Of a DNA stretch of 64,000 nt, positions 48,985 to 60,383 are shown one piece after another. The stretch is taken from the NCBI GenBank assembly GCA_963693285.1, contig OY848918.1:8621156-8685155 (forward strand), written 5' to 3'. This stretch comes from Xestospongia muta (Eukaryota > Porifera > Demospongiae > Haplosclerida > Petrosiidae). The notes beneath the pieces were generated by a model, which was given only the letters and a program-made list of their open reading frames with translations, was not told the DNA's origin and searched no databases. Position 1 is the stretch's first letter; every line of letters starts with the position of its first letter. The position numbers and the translations under genes are program-made.

Positions 48985-49212
48985 TAATGTTGTTTCTATC
49001 AATTGTATATTGCATGTCGTGTGTTTCTATAAATTGTATATCGCATGTCGTGTGTTTCTATAAATAGTATATAGCATGTTGTGTGTTTCTATAAATAGTA
49101 TATACAATGTCGTGTGTTTCTATAAATAGTATATTGCATGCCGTGTGTTCTATAAATTGTATATATTATGTCATGTCTTTCTATAAATAGTATATAGCAT
49201 ACCATGTGTTTT
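48985..49212. repeat. Minisatellite, about 31-base unit, about 7 copies
   Basis: The unit is built around TTTCTATAAATAGTATAT followed by a variable (A/C/G)CATG(T/C)CGTGTG part. Copies differ by substitutions and single-base gaps. Confidence 0.85.
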
Positions 49213-49911
49213 TAGAGACAAATTGGGTTAGGTACTTGTGATTTCAAGTATTGTTATGCATATGGTTACATTCAGGTTAGACATTTCTTCCAATGTGATA
49301 TGTAATTGTAGTTACCCCCTGATCAGTTGACCATAATTATTGATAAAGTAATATATCATTAATGTCAGTTACAATACTAGACAAGAATGTTTCTTCATTT
49401 ATAAGTCCTTTCACTTCACAAAATATATGACCACTGATTACGAAGTCACTGGAATAACAGCCATCTTCAACACAAAGTCCTTCATAATAAACTTCGTTAC
49501 TAATTAGCATATACAGTAATCAATATCTGTTAATTATCAGAGTTGTTATATGGTTTACTTCAAAAGTGAAAGTAAATACTGTGTCAAGTGTACTAAATTG
49601 AACAAAGTTTTGATAATAAAACTATTTCTATTGAAATGAAAAATGTTAAAATATATAAACGTATAAAAAGATATGTGATAACATATATGTACTAAAAACA
49701 ATAACTGACATTTGTTCAGAAAATAAAGTTATATTGTTCATATGTAATAAGTGATACTATCATATACTTACACTTGACCAGCTGTTATAAATACATAGTT
49801 TGTCATATATTAAAGGTATTATAGTTATAAAAGAACAACTCTTGCCAAATTTAACTCCTACTTTTAATGAAATTCTTTTCACCTTTTGGCAGAATGGATG
49901 GAGTTCCAGAT

Positions 49912-50552
49912 TTAGTAGCAATTGGAGGGAGGGTGTGTAAGAGAGATGAGTACATCATTCTGTTCTTCCATGGACAGAGGTCTCATAGGACCATTTGATG
50001 GACATATAAATCCCAGATCAGCATAGATAAGCTTCTCTATTGGTTGTTTTGTCAGAGATGGTTTGATTGAAAAGAGAGTGGCAATGGCAGAGGAAGTGAG
50101 TCATCCATTAGTGGGTCATCTTGGACATGTACTATGGAAACCTTTCAACAGGGGAGATGTGAGCTTTAGGAGTTGGTAGATATTGAGTGACCCTTATGTA
50201 AATTGTGTAATAAATAAATAAATAGTATATTTAATGATAAGTATATTAATATTATAGAACTGACCTACATGACTTCTTGACTTTAGCTAAAAGGAACAAA
50301 ACAATGATCATGATATATAGTACATAATGTAAGTCTATTATATAAATAACACTAATAACAACTTATATTAACATGTGGCATAATGTGTATCATTAATAAC
50401 TTGTTATAGTCTATATCATTAATGGGATATACCTTTTTAGTACAATAGTAACATAATGAGATCAGGAGAATCACAAACACACATACAAGTAATCCACCAA
50501 CAACTCCAACAATAATCCATATGTAGAGTGAAGTCAGTGATAACATAATGAA
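49912..50552 (-). CDS. Partial minus-strand receptor: TM and ITIM tail
   Basis: Three minus-strand exons fit together by phase: TM 50,552-50,433 (WIIVGVVGG... then CYYCTKK), linker 50,286-50,265 and tail 50,036-49,912 ending in TAA. The tail contains LIYADL, which fits the ITIM form exactly, followed by a Pro/Met-rich end. No ectodomain exons were recognised upstream (above 50,552), so it may start within the TM exon or be decayed. Its TM does not resemble the type A, type B or minus-strand families, so it is a fourth membrane type. Confidence 0.45.
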
Positions 50553-51154
50553 CTATATTTAATTACATATTATATATTATATATTTACATACTTTATTTA
50601 GGTAGATACCAAGCCTGCTGTTTCTCTCCCTTTCATCACCATAATTAACAAGATATATATTTATGGAATAATTCAGATTATATTCCAGACAGTTAATGTT
50701 AAATGATGACACCTCACAATGAAAATATAGTAGCAGTGATGAGAGAATCTAGCAAATTTACATCAACACAAGTAGTACAATAAAAAGGACTTACCAATAT
50801 TAAATATATTACTGCTAATATATGTTGATTTCTACTCTACCTCATATAACAATGATGTGACTGATATAGTATAGCTATTACCACAGGACAATTTGGTTAT
50901 ATCATATTGTTAATTGGAAACAGTGATATTGTGTAGAAGTATTTTGAAGGCAACGAGAAGTTTTATTTGATATCTTAGTGATCCTCCTCTTGGATCATAT
51001 GAATATTGTTGCCATGACAACCTCATAATATCACATGATAATACTGAGGCAATGAGATCAACAGTTTGATCAGGTTTATCTGTGAGATAATGAAGTAATA
51101 TCTGATAATATCAAGACATTAATGTTCCTAATATTAACTCCATTGATGTTCTAG

Positions 51155-51611
51155 CTATGCTACCTACTGTAACAAGTCTCCCTACAGATAGACCTAGTAG
51201 TGGTAAGTTATATATTACTACTGTTGTTTAGTATCTCTCTTATATCTAGTACTAAGTAATGGAGTTATTGCTGGTATTATTATTAGTATTGTTATCTTAC
51301 TAGTACTAATAATAATTGTTATTTTAACTATTGTAGTAATCTTGATATATAAAGGTCAGTACTATATAGTAGTGAGTTATACTATTACCACTGTATATGT
51401 GTGTGTTCTACTAGTGTCCAGTACTAAACAGAGTAGAGGTGAGACTAATCCAGTGATAAAAGAGTTCTTCTCGGAAAAAAATGAAGCCTACGTTATAATT
51501 AAAGGATCAGATGATCAGTCACCAATTGAAGTAACAGAGAATGTAGCGTATAGTACAATGGAACAACAACCATCACTTAATACTCCTGCAGTTTATGAGA
51601 CAATAAATTAA
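51155..51611 (+). CDS. Partial plus-strand receptor: stalk, TM and tyrosine tail
   Basis: Exons 51,155-51,202 (Thr/Ser/Pro stalk), 51,250-51,354 (TM, a long Ile/Leu/Val stretch) and 51,415-51,611 (tail, TAA end) join in phase 1. The tail carries YVII, VAYSTM and AVYETI. YSTM has the YxxM form known to bind PI3-kinase SH2 domains (established motif knowledge). The N-terminal exons are not identifiable between 50.6 and 51.1 kb, apart from a weak coding-looking patch near 50,975-51,070. It could be a gene with distant 5' exons or a decaying copy. Confidence 0.5.
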
Positions 51612-52861
51612 GATAATAATAATGTTTGACAATTTTATATAATGTATTCTATGGCATGATTTTTTAAGGAATTATTTTTTTATTTAAAAAAGTATGAAAG
51701 GCTAATATCACAATTTAAACAATTTCAAACTGCAAATCTTATTTAAAAATAAGTGAGACAAATGTATATTATACCAGAAGTTGTAGATTTAGAGTAAACT
51801 ACTTTGAACTGTCAAATGAATACTTTATTGTGTATATAGTAAATGAAAGAAAATAAATGAAATAATAAAATATAAGTTTATTTGTTTCATCTAAATAAAA
51901 GGTTAATAAGCACATTGTCTTGATGTTAGGTAATAAAAACTAGACTGAAATAATATTATATGTTTCAGAGATTTTGCTTAAAATATTAATAGTTGTTGTT
52001 GTCTTGTTACATTTTATAATTTGTCATGCTACATTGTCATAACTATACCACTTTAACATTAATCTTTATTAATTACAACTAAATATATTATTGACATTAT
52101 TTAAATTATCAAAAAGGCAAGACTGATCGTTCGTAGTTTGATAATAATGAAATCACCAATGATTTAAAAAAATACCAAATAATATAACAGTAAAGAAGTT
52201 TAAGCAAATGATTAATGTATCACCAGTTTTTACAATTTTTGCAATTTGCTTTCACTTTTTCAAATATGTACATAGATCAGTAGAATATCCTTAATACATG
52301 TACATATACATGTATATAATACTCAATGACACCCACATATAGTGTAATTATACCATGTGGTCTGTTCAGCTGAAATTAACTATATATTAACTTTTACATT
52401 TTATAAAAAATATTACATTTTATAAAACAAGGAAAATATATATGGGCAAACAAAGAGGCATCTTTACATATAATGAAATGACATAAAATGATAGCATTAT
52501 GACAATATGAGGTGCCAAAAGTAAGCCAATAATATATAGAGATTTGCTGTAGTAAATCAATTTCAAATAACAATTCATTTACATATAGTAACAGTTGATA
52601 TCACAATATTATAAATCTCATGTAGTGATTGTTATAATAAAATGATGTGTTATAACATTACCTTGTTTTTTACTATATGGTATTAATAGTCAGCACTGCA
52701 TATTCTGTCATTTTAAAATTGAATTTCATTACTTGTTTCCAAGATATTTTCAGTAATAGCAAAATCATATTAAGTAGTATCATGTCAATAGACATATTAC
52801 TAATAGCATATTGTAACACACTGAAAGTGTTATGACCAAGACTTAATTGACAAGCCAGAAG
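51612..52861. other. Intergenic, nothing recognised
   Basis: AT-rich, no exon-like signals, no obvious repeat structure. Confidence 0.5.
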
Positions 52862-52970
52862 TTAGACGAACAACCTCCAACATATCCTTCTAAACCTGGT
52901 CTCAAACCAGGTTCCAATGGCAGTGGAGGACAATCAACAAAAGTAACCTTCTCCATACATCATCTGTTAA
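52862..52970 (+). pseudogene. Solo relic of the type A last exon
   Basis: Matches the Pro-rich terminal exon (residues like SKPGLKPGSNGSGG and SIHHL), but the stop codon has changed to TTA and the upstream exons are gone. The 3' flank (to about 53,170) also matches that of the other type A genes, so this is the ruined end of an old unit. Confidence 0.7.
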
Positions 52971-53794
52971 ATAAAAACAATATTATTTTGACTCAATGCT
53001 GACTTTTATAATGTTATAAATGTGTCACTTTTTATTTATATTATTTTTTATTTTGTCATGTTTTACTAAGTTAATGAGTTATAAGACTAGTTATTAATTT
53101 ATCAATATGAGCTCCATATGATCACCTTGTATTGTTATAGCAGCTGTCAATATATTATCATTCATTATCAAGTATGATGCAATAACGTAACTACATGTAC
53201 CAATACATGTACTTTAGACCACATCACGATATACATGTACATGTATATAACCATATAGAACACAGATTAATACATTGAGTATGTTCACTAATTTCATATT
53301 ACTGAAGACAATATCAAAATGAGCTATCAACTTACATTCTTATTAGTGATGTATATCAAGTTTAGATGATAACTTGACAGCTATTCATACTGAATAGAGT
53401 ATGATATACTGTTGTAGTAAATATTACTATATACCAGTATATAATACACTATAATACTATAGTACTGTCAATAATATCATTATTGGTTAACACATTGCTA
53501 TATATTGTCACTGATAATAAACAAAGTACACTTAGTACAGTATTACATTCAATTACATATGCACTCATACTTTCCTTTTCCACATTCACTACACATGTCA
53601 TACACATGATTACCACATGCTCCACTAGGCACATGTTTACATTTATATACAGCTTGTCTACACTTCCTATAACATGCGTATACCTTGTGTAGGTACATTA
53701 GTAATTATAATACAGTTAGGAATATGTTACTGTAATAACATTGACCTGTTGATTGAACTTCATTGAGTTAACTATGATGAAATATCATTTTTAC

Positions 53795-54088
53795 AAAATG
53801 ACCAGTATTGACTGGAGTATTTTAGCTGGATATACCTACATTATAACAGTGGTACCAGTTAATATACTAGGAGATGGATACCCTAATAAGACTATAGGTT
53901 ATTTAAATATTATTATAAAGTGTGTTATGTTTACTTCTTATATTAGTGATGTTGTTATTAATGGGTTTACTGCTGCTCTTGTGAGTATTAATAATTCTGT
54001 ACTAACAACTAATTTAAGTTTTATTGCCAATACTGATAAGAATGGAACACAAGTCAAGTGTGTTGATGTAATAGATACAACTTTATAA
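53795..54088 (+). pseudogene. Chimeric relic: second FN3 fused to Ig-like end
   Basis: From about 53,817 the sequence is the second FN3 exon (LAGYTYIITVVPVNILG) through the following intron. At about 53,963 it switches to the latter half of the Ig-like exon (GFTAALVS to KCVDVIDT). The order is reversed relative to intact genes, and no splice sites or signal exon remain. Confidence 0.7.
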
Positions 54089-54674
54089 TAATTAAGCAAT
54101 AACAATAACATATATTACATTAAACTACAATCCATATAAATATAACATACTATATAGACCACATGTTATATGTTATATACTATACTTCATATAAGTTACT
54201 ACTTAATGATGTAATTGTTTTATTTATATTATGTAGTAATTACATCTGGTAATTAATAGGGTTTTAGTTATTATCGTTATCATTAAAATAAAATATTATC
54301 ATTAAGATAAGTTAATTATTATTAAGATTATGATATGAAATTCAAGATAACAACTTGACAATGTTGATTGTTCTTAATTTGATAATAATAGAATCACCAA
54401 TGATTTGAAAGAGATATCAAAATAATATTTAAAATTTAAACAAATTATTTAATGTATTATGTAATGATGTATAATGAATGATATTAAGACTGTTGTGTAT
54501 GTATTGCATCACTATACTAGTAACATTACAAATTAAGACAACATTATATTAATCACTATAATCACTCAAACACTAAATAAACTACTCTCAATAATTCTTA
54601 TAATAATGACACTAATACAAATAACACTCTGCAGTACATACATAACCATTACATCACATTATGGAAAAAACAGT

Positions 54675-55075
54675 GAAAAAGAAAACATTGCATTGAAATA
54701 CACTTAGAATTTATATTATATTATATCACACTTACTGGCTATTATATTTTAAATGATACATTCGGATCACAAGTAATCACAGCATTATTAATGTGAAAAG
54801 AAAAAAGCAATTTAGCAAATAAAATGAAAACATTGCATTGAAATACACTTAGAATTTATGTTACATTATATCACACTTATTGACTATTATATTTCAAATG
54901 ACACATTCTAATCATAAGTAATCACATTATTAATATGGAAAGAAAAAAGCAATTTAATAAATAAAATGAAAACATTGCATTGAAATACACATAGAATTTA
55001 TATCACACTCACTGCTATTATATGGTAAATGCCACATCATAAACATGGAAAGAAAAAATAATGCCAACAAAATGT
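54675..55075. repeat. Tandem repeat, about 142-base unit, three copies
   Basis: Each copy starts near AAAACATTGCATTGAAATAC (54,683; 54,827; 54,969) and contains a GGAAAGAAAAAA-like run near its end. The last copy is shortened. Confidence 0.75.
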
Positions 55076-55429
55076 TACACTGAAGTTAATACTTATTTTT
55101 GTCTCATGTATCACTATTTAAACATTTACAGTATCTGATCCAAGACTTTGTTAAGTAACATATTATTGTTGTTAATATGGAGAGAGTTGACATTTTGTCA
55201 TAGTAAACATAATGAAAAGCAAGGAAGAAAATTTGAATCTCTATTAGCCACAACCTTTCCTTTAGCTTACACACAAAGCTAGCTTCTGATTCTAAACTTA
55301 AATGGTTTAAAATACATCATCATATACTATTGTGACACCATATAAAGTAATTTGTTTAAAATTGTGGGTATCTGCATTTTGAAAAAGGGAGTATAAGTTC
55401 TATATGCTTTCAAAAACTTGTACTTTATC

Positions 55430-55585
55430 TGTTAATTCTGGGTCGTGTTATTGTAGATATCGACGATGAATCTACTGGTCTCTCTTAGTCAGTAGAGTAT
55501 CAGTACAGAGTAGTAAAGTCTGATGCTATCAATAGATTAAGACCCTATAGTCAATATACTGTGTTCATTCTGCATGGTAAGAAGT
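55430..55585 (+). pseudogene. Kunitz exon start fused to FN3 exon end
   Basis: A diverged copy of the first part of the Kunitz exon at 55,657 (up to about 55,470) runs directly into the second half of the receptor FN3 exon (to about 55,576, then GTAAG). The FN3 part has a TAG. A recombination scar between two gene families. Confidence 0.65.
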
Positions 55586-55656
55586 ATACCATATATATAA
55601 GTATAATTATAAAGTATAATATTCACTTAACTTTTATAAGTTCTATATACTTTCAG

Positions 55657-57170
55657 AAACTTGTACTTTATCTGCTAATTCTGGATCATATTATGGTAGA
55701 TATCCACGATGGTTCTTTAATTTAACAAGCAATCAGTGTGAACTATTTTCATAAAGTGGTTGTGGTGGTAACAGTTATAGATTCTCTACATTAGAACAGT
55801 GTATTAACACTTGTGGTAAGTATTATATGTCATTAGTTATTATCTCTATCTATGGTTATATAGGTTGTTCATTAGGTACAATGTCTCTAAACTGTAGAAG
55901 CAATCTTTGTTCTACTCCAAACAACTTTAACAGTTTAAAAGAATGCATTCAATTATGTGGTAAGTTAATGAAAGTGACAAATTTTAGGATACAGTATTTA
56001 TATCATTGTGACACAAGATTGATGCCACTAAGGCCCCCACTATTATATGAAATTAATAACAGGCTTTACTAGGCTTCCACTATTATATGAAATTAATAAC
56101 AGGCTTTACTAGGCTTAGAGCCTTGAATAAGACCTATATTTATTTTTCAGACAATATCTGTATTTTATAGTAAATTTATAATATAATAATAAATTGTTTA
56201 TTGTTTAGTGTGTGTGTATCTAGTTCATGTGGTCAATGTTCAGCTCATTACTACAACAGTTCTAGTGTGGACATAACTGACACTTGTAGTAAGTGTACTT
56301 CATAAACTATAGGAGCAAAGATAAATATACAAAGACATTTACTATGAACACTGAATGATATGTTAGTATATGACTTTAATGGGAACATTTTTATTCTTAT
56401 AGTAACATGTCCTGCTAACAAACCTCCCATTATCTTGCCTATTAATCTATGTGATCATCAAACCTGTCCTCAATATCCTGAAGCTAAATGTATAGTTGAT
56501 AGATGTGGTGAATGTAAGACTAAATTCATTGTTAATCAAGATGTCACTAATCAATGCCATAAATTAAATTGCAATATCATTAAAAACAAAATGTTTAAAT
56601 TGTTTCAGATGTGTTTCTATTTGAAGGAAAGATATTTAAATCAACGAGTACATCATGTTGTCAAAACTGTACTAATGTTTAACAGAAGAAACAACTCATT
56701 TGTTTACCTGTTTGCCTTCCAAGATATGATTGTCCAACTGGTCAAGTAAGATAATTTCATTACATGTAATCATTACATGTGCTATTTCACTCTTGCATTT
56801 ACATTCAGATATTAGATGAGGCTTCTAAAAAATGTGTCTATCCTGATCAATGTCCTTGTTCTCCTTATGAACCTATATCTCAGAATTGTTCAAACATTAT
56901 TAATTCATCCAATGACAAATGTAGTTGTCCAATATGTATAAGTATATAAAAGCTTATAAATCATATATATGGTATAATGTCTCTATTTCCAGGTTGCCCT
57001 ATAAAAAGTCAGGTTTATCAAATAAATGACACTTGTACTCATACATGTACAACACATCACTCTGTGCTCAAGAAAACCTACCCAGCTGCTTTTGTCCTAG
57101 TGGACAAGCTATAGATGAGGAGAAAGGATGTTGTGTATATCCCCAGGACTGTCCAAATAAGAAATTGTTT
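55657..57170 (+). pseudogene. Broken Kunitz/TIL Cys-rich protein gene
   Basis: Exon 55,657-55,815 has a Kunitz-type pattern (RWFFN, SGCGGN, final C-x3-C) but TAA replaces the Tyr codon before SGCGG (55,752-55,754). Exon 55,864-55,959 adds another Cys-rich half. Around 56,215-56,281 and 56,403-56,590 lie Cys-rich pieces, one with a PEAKC..RCGEC pattern often found beside Kunitz domains. Around 56,590-56,950 and 56,993-57,160 are TIL-like ends (CPTGQ, CPSGQ, CVYPxxC). In the last one the frame shifts near 57,035-57,060, and a further TAA interrupts near 56,680. Originally a secreted multi-domain protease-inhibitor-like protein (inference); now unlikely to be made. Confidence 0.6.
56028..56117. 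repeat. Direct repeat, 39-40 bases, two copies
   Basis: Two copies of a CCACTATTATATGAAATTAA-containing unit in tandem inside an intron of the Kunitz/TIL region. Confidence 0.85.
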
Positions 57171-58870
57171 ATTAAGTTTGAATTATTTAGTTTTATATAT
57201 ATATATTTATGTGACATGACATTATGACTGATATCTAGTAGTAGTTGTTGAATAACTGGATAAGTAGTAACTATTATAGTTGATACTCCCACCTGAATTG
57301 TTATTTTGTCAATTATTATTACTATTGTATTCCTTAATTAATGTGTCTTTAAAGTAATGACTTATAAAACCACATACTTATTAACTTAAACAACATCATA
57401 TCTAAGTTGTGTGTTATAAGTTAGGTAGAAATCAGTCTTCACCCACTTCCAGTATAATATCAACCAGATCATTTAGTGGTATTACATAATATGAATCTCA
57501 ATTCTTATGTGCTACTCATGTACTCTTGAAACACGTAAAAGTCATCTTGTTTTCTTTTCAAAATATTGATTGTAATGTATCAGTTATAACTTTCAATCAT
57601 ACATCTCTCTATTGTATTTTCATATTATAAATATATTTCACTGTACTAGTGGTGCCATGTTTACATTAAGAGGATATAAAGAAACACAGTATGCTTTGTA
57701 TTGTGGTGCACTGTCTGGAGTTGCTCAGACCTACTCATTAAATATAAATTCATATTGAGTTACTTTAAAAATATAATTCTGCTCAAGCAAATAAAGCTAG
57801 TATTAAAAATAGCTGTGGCAGGATAGGAGTAAGATAGAAATCTACATGAGGCTGTGAATATAATATATGAATGGTGCTGTTATGATTGCAACATTACCAA
57901 CTGATCTGCAATAAAGATATGATAAATGGTGAGTAATATAATACTGTAAAGATATAAATTAGTTTTTAGGTACAAAACCATAAAAATGATATTCTTTATC
58001 AGGTTAATAAATTTATATTAACATTTACTGATTTCAATTCTACTTCCAATAACAACAATATAAAAATGGAATTCAATTTTAAAAAATGTGCTATTACCCA
58101 AAATATTAAATTTTTAACAAATACATAAACAATTTATTGTTTAGGCATGGTACTTCCACTAAATTCATTATCATCAATATATAGTGAGTGACCTTGCTAT
58201 TATATCAACAATAATATATTTTGTGTGACCATGTACGCACTTAATATATACCACATCTTTGCACATTTGTTATGAAGAGGGAGAGTTACACCTCAAATCA
58301 ATATCAAGACATTTAATTTAAAAGAAAGAAAGAAAATATACTGTTTTTGCACATTACACATTTTTACATGTATTCTGCTTGCATGTAAATTTTACTCAAA
58401 TAGGTTTTGAAACTACTACTATAATTGGAGCTGTCAAAGACCTTAGATGAATAGTCTTCTCAACGAGACTTCCTTTGTTATAAAATTGACTTTAACTTGT
58501 AGCCTACTTTTAATTGCAGCTGTAAATACATTGTTATCACTGAACTATGGAGCTCATAAAACAATTGTTCATTAAATAATTCACTGATATATATTACACA
58601 TATTTATCTATATAAATCAAATAAACATTTGTGTTTGCATGCATACTTTATATAATAAAAATAATCAACATTAAGATCATACATTGTCATTATACATAAT
58701 ATGGTTATGCTAATAACACAACTTTGTAAATTATATTAAACTCAAGCCATAAACACCCAGTATACTGCTGCCCACAGCTAAAATAAAGAGGTAGGATGTA
58801 ATAATTATTTACCTTCTCTTTTTTGTCAGAGGTAAATTTATCTTATTATGAATAAAATGTACAATGTAAT
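57171..58870. other. Intergenic, nothing recognised
   Basis: AT-rich. I found neither receptor exons nor an upstream RRM exon for the gene at 60.4 kb, although a small exon could hide here. Confidence 0.4.
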
Positions 58871-58884
58871 AAATATTCTTATAT

Positions 58885-59290
58885 ATAGTTTATATAGAAG
58901 CTTCAGTGACAAGTCCAGATTGCAAACATGGAGTATATCCACAGGCACAAGACACAAATGATCATGCAAATTTTAGTGATAAATACAGCAACTGTTAGTC
59001 TTTTTATGTCCTTGTCAACTCCAGCAAGTACTATGTCTTCACACTTAACTAACAGTACTTCATATATAACCTCAATGAACAGTGATCTATTTTTCACATT
59101 GCTGATGTAATTTATTTAATTTTTTATATGATTTCAGTGACTGTATCTTCAATGGTAACTATTTCAACAAGTCCACATTTCAACATTATAAATATTATAT
59201 TATAAACTTTATATAAATTAAGGTTGCTATTTTCCATTATAAGTAATGAAAATCAACAAATATCATATTTATCAGGTAATTTATAAAACA
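58885..59290 (+). pseudogene. Relic of Ig-like exon start and type B stalk
   Basis: Begins with the Ig exon acceptor and its first codons (EASVTS, with the second Cys of C-x4-C lost). After about 58,950 it jumps to the stalk sequence seen near 13,220-13,330 and continues to the small exon matching 13,468-13,500 (to about 59,275). There is no TM exon. It is the rightmost trace of the receptor cluster. Confidence 0.6.
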
Positions 59291-59730
59291 AACTTAGCCT
59301 TCTTTAACCATGCTAAAAGCATTGAAAAGTTATTTGCTTAATAGTTTTGGGATGACCCTCTTAGTAAACTTTACACAAATTAACTTTTTGGCCTTCTTCA
59401 GCTATGCTAAAAACATTTAAAATATAAATATTCTTAGATATAAAATGTACATAAATTGATGTAATGTCTCCCTCCATCACCTAATTAATGTTTATTAAAA
59501 CAGGAATATTACAACAGTAACACATACTAGTAATATGTGTGTGTGTCTGTGTCTGTGTGTGTATATGTATGTATGTATATAATTATATATAATGTTATAC
59601 TAGGATTGAAGGACAGAAGAACAGAGCTCTCGCTTAGTTGCTGTTACTCCAAGTTTTACCCATTATGCGATCAGCAGACAGCTAAATACTACACTGATTG
59701 AAGGTTGGTTATATAGTATAGAGGTGTTAA

Positions 59731-60156
59731 CTATGTCTTGTCACTTGAGAAACATGCTAAATAGTACTTGTTTTCATGTTGGCATTTTGAGACGAGTTCG
59801 AGCCTTTTGTTGAGGGTGGTGGGCTTGTCAGCGTTGATAATAGAGAGTTTTTCAGTTAGGCAGAGGTTGCACCGCTTTGTTATGTTGGAGTAGGCTTGTG
59901 CTCTTTGGTTTATTGACCAGGTAATTTTGAATTCTTTGCCTTCTTTCTTCAATTGCCAAATATATTTTGATAATTCGGTACTGTTTCCATATTTCTCGTG
60001 TCTGATTGACTGTATGTGGTTAGAGTATCTCTGCTTGAAGGGGTGCTCTGTTAGGCCAATGCACAACTTTGTTTCATTTCTGTTCATGTTTTCAACCTCT
60101 GCATTGTAGATGATATTGTTGGACTGGCATTCACCTAACAGGTGAAAGGTGTACAT
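59731..60156 (-). mobile_element. Penelope-like retroelement 3' fragment (GIY-YIG endonuclease region)
   Basis: The minus-strand frame of 141 codons has NNIIYNAEV, CIGLTEHPFKQRY, TELSKYIW, RCNLCLTEK and LVSKCQHEN. This pattern is typical of the GIY-YIG endonuclease portion near the C-terminus of Penelope-like elements (family recall). The reverse transcriptase part is missing, so it is a 5'-truncated insertion. A perfect inverted repeat of about 22 bases (60,018-60,039 and 60,154-60,175) folds the 5' end back on itself. Confidence 0.6.
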
Positions 60157-60383
60157 TCAAGCAGAGATACTCTAACCAGCCAGATTGTTCTTCAAAAGTT
60201 TGACTGTTTCAATTTGATATGAACACTTTTGAAGAATCTGTATATATGCACAAATTAAAACTAATGGAAATTAAAAGTATTTTGTATAGAAGAATGTAAT
60301 TAGTTGGATTAAGGTTGTCTCAAATATTCATTGTCAAATGACAAGTCATTTTAAGGTCAGCCTTCTCTCTGTCAAACATTTAG

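Noticed and set aside
48985..49212. CRISPR-like array
   Set aside because: Repeats are directly adjacent with no unique spacers, and the organism is eukaryotic; it is a minisatellite.
53483..53692. 69-codon plus-strand frame rich in Thr and Ser
   Set aside because: Low-complexity translation of AT-rich DNA, overlapped by an antisense frame of equal length, with no neighbours to join.
55657..55815. Kunitz exon as a functional toxin or inhibitor
   Set aside because: An in-frame stop interrupts it and later exons are frameshifted; it is annotated as a pseudogene only.
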